Below are positions 6,901 to 12,500 of a stretch of DNA of 12,500 bases, one piece after another. Within the stretch, counting starts at the first letter, position 1, and each line of letters opens with the position of its first letter. Under the pieces are notes generated by a model. That model was not told where the DNA came from. It did no database searches and saw only the letters and a list, made by a program, of their open reading frames with translations. Origin of the DNA: Chromera velia (lineage: Eukaryota; Sar; Chromeraceae); assembly GCA_018398765.1 (NCBI GenBank), contig JAHBMJ010001068.1, forward strand, positions 1 through 12,500. Reading direction: 5' to 3'. The translations under genes were made by a program, and so were the position numbers.

Positions 6901-7374
6901 CTAAGCAACATAACACAGAATCTTTATATGTGCGGTGAAGGAACACTCCGAGAACCAGGAGTCAAAGAAAGACCCTATGAAGATGTTGTGGGCAGTAGAC
7001 TTGCAGTGACACCTCCCTGTAGGAATGTCCCAGTACGGCTCTTTACCTTCTCTGACACGTTGCCTCTTGAAAGAGATATCAAAAAAAGAACCGCACAGGT
7101 CGCATTCCTTCACCAAACTTGCAAGCTCCCAAGAGAGAGCAGCAAGCCAGCAATCAACTTCACACTTTACTAAATCAATCAGCTCTTCCTCTGATTCAGG
7201 AATCTTTTCCTCGTATGTTAAATGAGTTTTCGAAGGGCGATCAATGATGCACACTACGTGTACTGTCCGTTTGCCTTGTTGTTTTGTCATACAGACAAGC
7301 ACGTTCAAAAACCAGACCCCATTCTGTCTCCTCCTCTCCTCCGTTTGCACCCATGTCTCGTCTCTCCCCTCCAT
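6901..7374 (-). CDS. Hypothetical Cys-rich protein (exon or whole small gene)
   Basis: The product is not recognised. An ATG at 7374, with an in-frame stop nine bases upstream, opens 157 codons ending in TAG at 6903-6901. The first 40 residues are charged; the body looks like a folded protein: RTVHVVCIIDRPSKTHLTYE, then an acidic helix EESEELIDL-type stretch (PESEEELIDLVKCEVDCWLA), ECDLCGSFFDISFKRQRV, and EPYWDIPTGRCHCK. Cys residues at VKCEVDC, ECDLC and RCHC could form a metal site. Possible donors within it (GTAAAG twice, GTGAAG) mean the true exon may stop short of the TAG and splice to 6794. The + strand frame across the same bases (6820-7173) has a less protein-like composition and was taken as its shadow. 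Confidence 0.4.
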   Translation of the reverse strand: MEGRDETWVQTEERRRQNGVWFLNVLVCMTKQQGKRTVHVVCIIDRPSKTHLTYEEKIPESEEELIDLVKCEVDCWLAALSWELASLVKECDLCGSFFDISFKRQRVREGKEPYWDIPTGRCHCKSTAHNIFIGSFFDSWFSECSFTAHIKILCYVA

Positions 7375-8184
7375 TTCTGACTACTGCAGGAGCACATGAT
7401 TGAAGCTCTGCTACGATTCAGAACAAAGATGAAAGGACAAAGAGATTCACTGACTTGACATTATTTATGCCTTTTCTACCTTAAAGAGCCCTATAACTCT
7501 TATAACTTCCTTTCTTAGATTTCTATTGGAACAATCTGTCTATACAAGTTTAAACCATTTTAAATCGTTTTTATAGCTGAATGTCAAATTTAAAATTTTA
7601 GCTCGGTTTACTTTTTAAAATTGTTTTATGCTAATTAATGCTAATTTTTGGGGGGGGCCTTTAAGAGACTAATTAAAATTTGGTTTACTAAAAAAAAATA
7701 GTAACTTTTTATTTTTATCTCACGCTGCGCATTCAATTCGCTGTAGGCCACGAAACAGGCCGCGGGCATGCACATGCATGCATGGCCGGGCCCGGCCATT
7801 GCGTCGAAGACGGCCGGGCGCGCCAGGGCATGCGTGCATGCATGCATGCATGCATGGCCGGCAAAAATCCCATGCACTCTCTTCTGAAACATGCTATAGC
7901 TGTTGGTCCCGTCTACGACGTCTAATCATCTCTCCGATTCTCTCCATGTGGGTTCACTGGGTTGTTGACTGATTATACAGAATACGAAATCGGCATTGCC
8001 CTTGTGACTTCGCTTGGCACGTTTTAGCTCCGGATGTAAGCCGACTCGCAAGCCGATCTCTCCTGTGGAGCACAATTCCCTGGTCTGCATCTGAGACTGT
8101 TTAGCTGTAGCTCGACAGGCCCTTAATTTTAGGGAGTCATCTTGGGTGCATTGTTTTTTTCGCGCGTGTCCCACATTGTTCCTC
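7375..8184. other. Intergenic region, AT-rich then GCATGC-rich
   Basis: From 7440 to 7730 the DNA is strongly AT-rich with TTTAAA and TTAATTA words and a G8 run at 7649-7656; no coding signal is seen. From 7757 to 7862 lies a GC-rich palindromic block, described separately. From 7870 to 8184 lies the presumed 5' region of the + strand enzyme gene, with no clear TATA-like element. Confidence 0.45.
7765..7862. repeat. GCATGC/GGCCGG block with 18-nt palindrome and TGCA microsatellite
   Basis: ATGGCCGGGCCCGGCCAT at 7782-7799 is a perfect 18-nt palindrome. A TGCA repeat of 5.5 units spans 7835-7856. The string GCATGCATGGCCGG occurs twice as a direct repeat, ending at about 7789 and 7861, with ACGGCCGGGCG between them. 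The same ACGGCCGGGCG word appears at 4949-4959 in the palindrome island, linking the two regions. Confidence 0.8.
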
Positions 8185-9964
8185 ATGGGGATGCTGGAGA
8201 CGTTCTACACGAAGCATGTCGACCGGGTGATCCAATGGGTGACTTTTGGGGTCCCCGATCCCAAAATCATGCCCTGGCGGTATGTGATCAACTTGCAGAA
8301 AGCGGGGACCGGCTTGTTTTGCTTCGGGCTGATGTGGAAATACCAAAACTTCTCTCTGGCAGCCTACTCCTACACTGCACTCCACGGGACCTATGGCCTC
8401 GTGTGGCTGATGAAAGACGCCATTCACCCAGACCCGCAGTGGGACCTGAAAATTTCTTTGTGGGGCGCGCTGAACTCTTTTCTCATTGTGCTGGGCCCAT
8501 ATTGGTTGGTTCTTTCTGTTTGTGTGCCTTTTTTTCTTTTCTTTTTTTGTCTTTGGTGACATTGCGAATTCAATTCCTTTTGTTTTTTTTTGTCCCGCTT
8601 GAAGTGCTGTAGGTGCATTTACACATTACAAGTGTGTATTTGTTTGGCTATCCTACTTTTTCTCTTCAGCAATGAAAGGTCTTCCTCGCTGCGCATTGTG
8701 TCTTCCAATGAATAATGCCTACAGCTCTCTCGCGCTCCCGTCCTTTCACCCGCGCGCCCACGCAGAATGAATACAGAGTCGCCAGACACACTTTTGCCGT
8801 GCTCGTAAAGGCCTGCCAGGATCTTCCGGCTCCGTTTCCGTTCCGTTGGTTGTCGTTTGTCAGTGACTGGCCCCGTATTGTTTGGCGGGGTCTGCTTGAT
8901 TTTATTCATGCATCGATCCATTCATTTATCTCTCCAGTGATTTGTGCGTCCTTTCGGTCCTTCCTTCATTTATGCATTCATCGATTCATTTATGGAATAT
9001 CAAAATGTTTTGTTCTTTTCCTTCTGTCGCCTTTTGTTCTCTTTGGCTGTGTTTGTGTTTGTCTCTCTGGGTGACGGGGTCTTGTTCGTTTCACTCCGTT
9101 CGCCCTTTTTTTTGGCTTTTTGTTTTCGGTCCTCAGCTCCGTAGTCCATTCTTCGCCCTAATGATTATTCCTCTTGACAGTTGTCACTCCAACTGCATTC
9201 CACTGATCGAAGGGCCTTGGCGAAAAAGCGGCCTGCCTGCCTGCGTTCTTCCTCCCGAACTTTGAATGTGAAACATGTCGCGTAAATGAATGGATGAATA
9301 CAGAAAGAATAGTGCTCCCTGCAGTGGCCCTCCGAGTAATTAAGGACACAGACAGATCCCCCCTGCATGCCCCTGCATGTTCTCTGCATGGCTCCCCGGT
9401 TTTCCCTGATCGATGCATTTAATTCTTTCGGGTTGCAGCGTCCCTGTCGGAACGGATCGGATCACATGACACAATTCTTTCTTTGATGATGGATGCAGGT
9501 ACGCAGCATGGCACACGATTGCAAACCGGGTCGAGGTCAGCCCTCCTCGCATGGCCTTGGCCGTGTTCCTGAACATCATTGGAGTGGTGATGATGATGGG
9601 AAGCGACGTTCAAAAATTTTACGTCCTCAAAGAGCGACGCAGAGCAGGCACAGCCGCGCAAAGCGGACAGAAAAAGGCAAGCGGGGAGGTTGAGGCAGCT
9701 GAGAAGAAGAAGTCTCTCATTTCGGACGGATGGTTTTCTCGTTGCCGGAATCCGAATTACCTAGGAGAAATGTTGATTTACGGAAGTTTCGCTGTCCTGG
9801 CTCAATCATGGATTGCGTGGGGAATTTTGGGATCGATTTGGGGCACTTTGTTTCTCAGGAACATGTGGATGAAGGAAGTGTCTCTGAGGAAAAAAGACGG
9901 GTGGAAGGAATACGAACGAAGGTCAGGCTTTCTCTTCCCGTATCTCGGGCGTGTATCCAGTTAA
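8185..9964 (+). CDS. DUF1295 / steroid 5-alpha-reductase C-terminal (ICMT-like) membrane enzyme, two exons
   Basis: The gene is join(8185-8504, 9499-9964), 261 aa, the usual size for this superfamily of integral-membrane methyltransferases and reductases. Start is ATG 8185 (a second Met follows two codons later); longer frames begin only at non-ATG codons. The phase-2 intron splits the Trp107 codon, joining LGPYW to YAAWHTIANRVEVSPPR. Hydrophobic segments lie near residues 41-50, 64-76, 90-112, 125-140 and 198-226. The family signature RNPNYLGE is at 190-197, and the typical end KDGWKEYERRSGFLFPYL at 239-256. RNPNYLGE is the conserved cofactor-binding region of DUF1295/ICMT-like proteins. A Lys/Ala-rich linker (about 155-180) precedes it. 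The substrate cannot be told from sequence; fatty-acid, sterol or prenylcysteine chemistry are options. The location is presumably the ER or another endomembrane. Confidence 0.85.
8505..9498 (+). other. 994-nt phase-2 intron of the membrane enzyme gene
   Basis: The donor is GTTGGT (8505) and the acceptor GATGCAG (ends 9498). The phase match and the continuous hydrophobic protein across the join support it. The intron is T-rich near the donor, contains a T-run plus GTCCCG at 8582-8595 and several TTCATTTAT/GCATCGAT words, and has three TGCATG hexamers at 9364, 9374 and 9385. Open frames inside it, on both strands, lack protein-like composition. Confidence 0.8.
8905..9295. repeat. TTCATTTAT repeats and a 13-nt inverted pair in the intron
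   Basis: ATCCATTCATTTA at 8916-8928 has its exact reverse complement TAAATGAATGGAT at 9283-9295. A further similar copy, with ATTCATCGATTCATTTATGG, lies at about 8977-8996. The pair could fold the intron into a loop of about 350 nt, or may be the remains of a repeat. Confidence 0.55.
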
Positions 9965-11269
9965 ATTGAGGTGTGCATGTGCCCCGGCCTGTATTGCGGG
10001 TCTGCAAGGCCTATCAGTGACAGACAGACAGCCTCTCATTGTTCAGACGCTGAGTATGAGAACTGGTAAACACGGAGACGTGAAAGTTGGATTGCATGTG
10101 GCGATGAGTCACTAATATGACAGGGTCGGGGTTCCAAATAGGTCTCTGTCTCCAAAATAGAATAGGCCATCCTCGTCATCATCATCGATCATCATTCGCC
10201 ATCGCCATCAACTGATTCAACGATTCAAATCACAAAAGGCATCGAGTATTCAATATATTTATTCAAGTACAACAGTACTACAACTTGAATTTTTAAGCCA
10301 TCGATGTATGTGCTAGTGTATATGATGGAAAACCACTGTATTGTCTAGTATATTGTATATCATATCATGTATTTAATTAGAATGATAATAGGATCGTTAC
10401 TATAGATATATAATAGTTATGCAGATCACAATTTAATGCTAATATATTCAAAGTTAAGTAACTAAACTAAGTAAACAGGTTTAACTAGCATCTACACCCC
10501 CTCCCAAGCATTATGACCTAGGTTGTGATGTTTCACCTAGCATTTCATCGTCAATTTAAGCTGATAAGGACCGTCACTGGGTCTTGTACATAATAATCAA
10601 TCACTATTTTGCCAGTGTACTATACTGTTGATAAGAATCGCATCATGACAATAAATTAAGTGGATAGTAGACCTCTAGCTTCCAGTTTCCACTCCTGCCT
10701 GCCAGTGTTCATTTACAAGTAGGAGCCTGAGGAGCGCGGAACAATAACACAATACCAACTATAAAATGCATGGATCAGAATTTAGATTAACTAAGTTTTT
10801 ATGTCAATTCCTCTCAGGCTTAATTCCTAGCTAAATTCCTGGGCAAGCGCACTCAATTTAAAGAACTTCCATACATAGAGTGGACCAAAACATCCTAGAA
10901 AACGTCCACTTACTGCTTACCGATCTCAGCCTGAAAAAAAGTCTTTTACGTTATATCACCCTCTCCGTTGGTTTCTCAACTGTGACAGCGACGTACGTCC
11001 GGGCTTTGCTACTAGCTGAAAGGGGGCCTTAACTGGCCCTTAAGTCGGTCGGATTAGGTCGGATCGTCGGATCAATCGATCGATCATCACACATTCAGTA
11101 GATCTGGCCGCTTCTCTCCTCTGACATCCAGATCGACCCGTGACTTCCCTCGATCCCCCCGGGCCCGATGATAAATAAAATTGATGCACGTCGACAAATC
11201 GATCGATCGATCGATCGAATTGCATCATATAGTCACTTCATGTTCGCTCAGGAAACCGATCGATGGCTT
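9965..11269. other. Non-coding spacer between convergent genes
   Basis: This is the 3' side of both neighbouring genes. A CATCATCG-type microsatellite lies at about 10173-10210, followed by very AT-rich DNA to about 10700 with no open frame. The only + strand AATAAA before the AT-rich part ends is at 10650-10655, which would give the enzyme gene a 3' UTR of about 700 nt if used. No - strand AATAAA was seen close to the glycosyltransferase stop codon. Confidence 0.45.
11198..11218. repeat. ATCG microsatellite
   Basis: About five uninterrupted ATCG units. Shorter ATCGATCGAT copies lie nearby at about 11073-11087 and 11257-11265, so the 3' flank of the glycosyltransferase gene is generally GATC-rich. 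These are self-complementary. Confidence 0.85.
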
Positions 11270-12500
11270 CTATTTGCGCAGATAGGTGAGGGCAAGACTC
11301 AACCATTCCTTCAGTTTTCCCTTTTCCGCAATGGGCATGAAAAGCGGAGTCACGTGTGTCATTGTGAACAGATTGCCCACTTCCTTGTAGACCACGCCAT
11401 GGACAGAGGGGTCCTTCATCTTACCGGCAGAAACAATCACTCCCCCCTCATTCATAAACAATCCCCAATAGGTCAAGCTTCCGTGGAAAGACAGGAAGAT
11501 GTCTGCCTGCAAACTTGCGGTGACAGCCTCTGCGACTGACAGTTTCATGGGATCGAAACAGACCACTTCCAGACCCAATTCCGGCCCCAACTTCTTTGCA
11601 TCCCCGCATATGGAGGGCCAGATCGTTTTCGGATTGTTGTTCCCCTTTCCTAGTACTCCTACCAAAAGTCTCGGTTGCCTGCCTTCCTCTCGTCTCTTCG
11701 AGGGAAGGTCGACCATTTTTAGAGCCTCTGGGTCCTTGTGCAAGATTCGGGAGAGCAGCACAGGCCTCCACCTTCGGAAGTGTGCGCCCAAGGTCAGCTT
11801 CATGGTCTTCAAGCTCAGGGCCCAGCCATGCCCCATGATGGCCTGGTGAAAACAGACGTCAGGGGCCGGTTTGTCTCCTGTGAGGGCCCCCACCATCCAC
11901 TCAGGGGAGTGTCCCGTCATCAGGGGCCACCAATAATCTCTCCACTTCAAACAAGAACTCGACCATGGTTCTCCGTATGCGTCTAGGGACTTGTCCCCTC
12001 TTCTAATACTCCGACCGTACGCCTTCGGAAGTCCGCAAGCCGGCTGAAGGTAGCCGACAGTGGTGCTGTTGAGGCGGTCAGAGAGACCAAAAACTTCCAT
12101 GACCATCAAGGTCGTCATCAGTTCGTTCCAGAACATGTGGTACATATTATTCCCTCCCGGGTCTGTCTCTAGAAGCACACGGACTTGGGATGAATTGTCG
12201 AATGGGACATCTGGGGGGAGGGGACTCTGCACAATGTCAGGCTGCCACAGTACCGCCCTATACCCTGGTTTCATCATAGCAGACGTGAGGAAAGTTTTCG
12301 TGGCAGAGTCTGTGAACTGCTTTGGGTCTGCGTAGAATTTTAATTTGCCTCCGATCCAGCAAATGTTCTCGAACCGACACATGCGGATTTCTGGGTCGTT
12401 GCCGGTTGGGAATTTTTTATACACGTACTGGAGCTCTTTGGATTCGAAGGATTGAGAGCCTCCTGTACAAAAGGCTCGGCTGAAGTTTCGAGAGACCGTC
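11270..12500 (-). CDS. GT61 (DUF563)-like glycosyltransferase, 5' end outside window
   Basis: The frame is open from the right edge (first full codon 12499) to TAG 11272-11270, about 409 residues. The first ATG seen is internal (12382), and the frame upstream of it looks coding (RAFCTGGSQSFESKELQYVY), so the gene begins outside the window. The visible part starts with ICWIGGKLKFYAD, has GGNNMYHMFWNELMTTLMVM (comparable to the family's N-x-x-HW-x-x-E-x-L segment), a Rossmann-like region RLLVGVLGKGNNNPKTIWPS, and ends with ADIFLSFHGSLTYWGLFMNE plus GGVIVSAG. That last block resembles the HGAGLTN-x-x-FM-x-x-G signature of GT61 enzymes, though AGLTN is changed to SLTYW. GT61 members are Golgi type II membrane enzymes that transfer sugars such as xylose or GlcNAc; donor and acceptor here are unknown. 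No intron is evident in the visible part. Confidence 0.65.
   Translation of the reverse strand, partial: TVSRNFSRAFCTGGSQSFESKELQYVYKKFPTGNDPEIRMCRFENICWIGGKLKFYADPKQFTDSATKTFLTSAMMKPGYRAVLWQPDIVQSPLPPDVPFDNSSQVRVLLETDPGGNNMYHMFWNELMTTLMVMEVFGLSDRLNSTTVGYLQPACGLPKAYGRSIRRGDKSLDAYGEPWSSSCLKWRDYWWPLMTGHSPEWMVGALTGDKPAPDVCFHQAIMGHGWALSLKTMKLTLGAHFRRWRPVLLSRILHKDPEALKMVDLPSKRREEGRQPRLLVGVLGKGNNNPKTIWPSICGDAKKLGPELGLEVVCFDPMKLSVAEAVTASLQADIFLSFHGSLTYWGLFMNEGGVIVSAGKMKDPSVHGVVYKEVGNLFTMTHVTPLFMPIAEKGKLKEWLSLALTYLRK

Noticed and set aside
6820-7173. 117-residue + strand frame, preceded by none but followed by an internal TTGCAG
   Set aside because: It overlaps the more protein-like - strand frame 7374-6901. 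Its start is not ATG-supported, and its sequence shows no domain-like pattern.
8142-8612. 156-residue + strand frame overlapping the enzyme's first exon
   Set aside because: It starts at TTG and is a shifted frame of the enzyme exon; the other frame has the membrane segments and splices in phase to the conserved second exon.
8715-9265. Several open frames of 66-119 residues inside the large intron
   Set aside because: They are Phe/Ser/Leu/Cys-rich translations of T-rich DNA, overlap in several frames and are enclosed by a well-supported intron.
12428-12445. TTCGAATCC on the - strand, similar to a tRNA B box
   Set aside because: It lies in the open glycosyltransferase frame, and no acceptor or anticodon stems can be folded around it.

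Overview
The window looks like nuclear DNA of a eukaryotic protist. The evidence is spliceosomal-type GT...AG introns with TTGCAG or TGCAG acceptors, long pyrimidine-rich non-coding stretches, GATC/GCATGC/CAT microsatellites, low gene density and no bacterial operon layout. Intron style and TGCATGC richness would suit a chromerid or other alveolate alga, or another complex alga, but this placement is a guess. No rRNA, tRNA or CRISPR array was seen.

Layout. (1) Positions 1-3306, + strand: a large gene that looks like the transposase of a eukaryotic DNA transposon or a relic of one. It has N-terminal exon material (73-814), a 194-nt intron (815-1008) with an unusual repeat and a perfect palindrome at its 3' splice site, and a long open frame (1009-3306) broken by a single in-frame TGA. 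(2) Positions 4668-3688, - strand, convergent with the first: an unrecognised gene, best modelled as three exons, with an in-frame TAG that a very short intron would remove and an AATAAA signal at 3633-3628. (3) Positions 4669-6300: non-coding, with an island of perfect palindromes and GC clusters in AT-rich DNA. (4) Positions 7374 to about 6546, - strand: one or two exons of an unrecognised Cys-rich protein. (5) Positions 7375-8184: AT-rich DNA followed by a GCATGC/GGCCGG palindromic block. (6) Positions 8185-9964, + strand: the cleanest gene, a two-exon membrane enzyme of the DUF1295/steroid 5-alpha-reductase C-terminal/ICMT-like superfamily, 261 aa after splicing. (7) Positions 9965-11269: non-coding, AT-rich, with microsatellites. 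(8) Positions 12500-11270, - strand: the C-terminal part of a GT61 (DUF563)-like glycosyltransferase that runs off the right edge.

The genes do not form an obvious pathway. The enzyme gene and the glycosyltransferase read as ordinary cellular genes on opposite strands, converging on a spacer of about 1.3 kb. The left half reads as mobile-element territory: a transposase-like gene with broken frames, an orphan convergent gene and palindrome-rich non-coding DNA.
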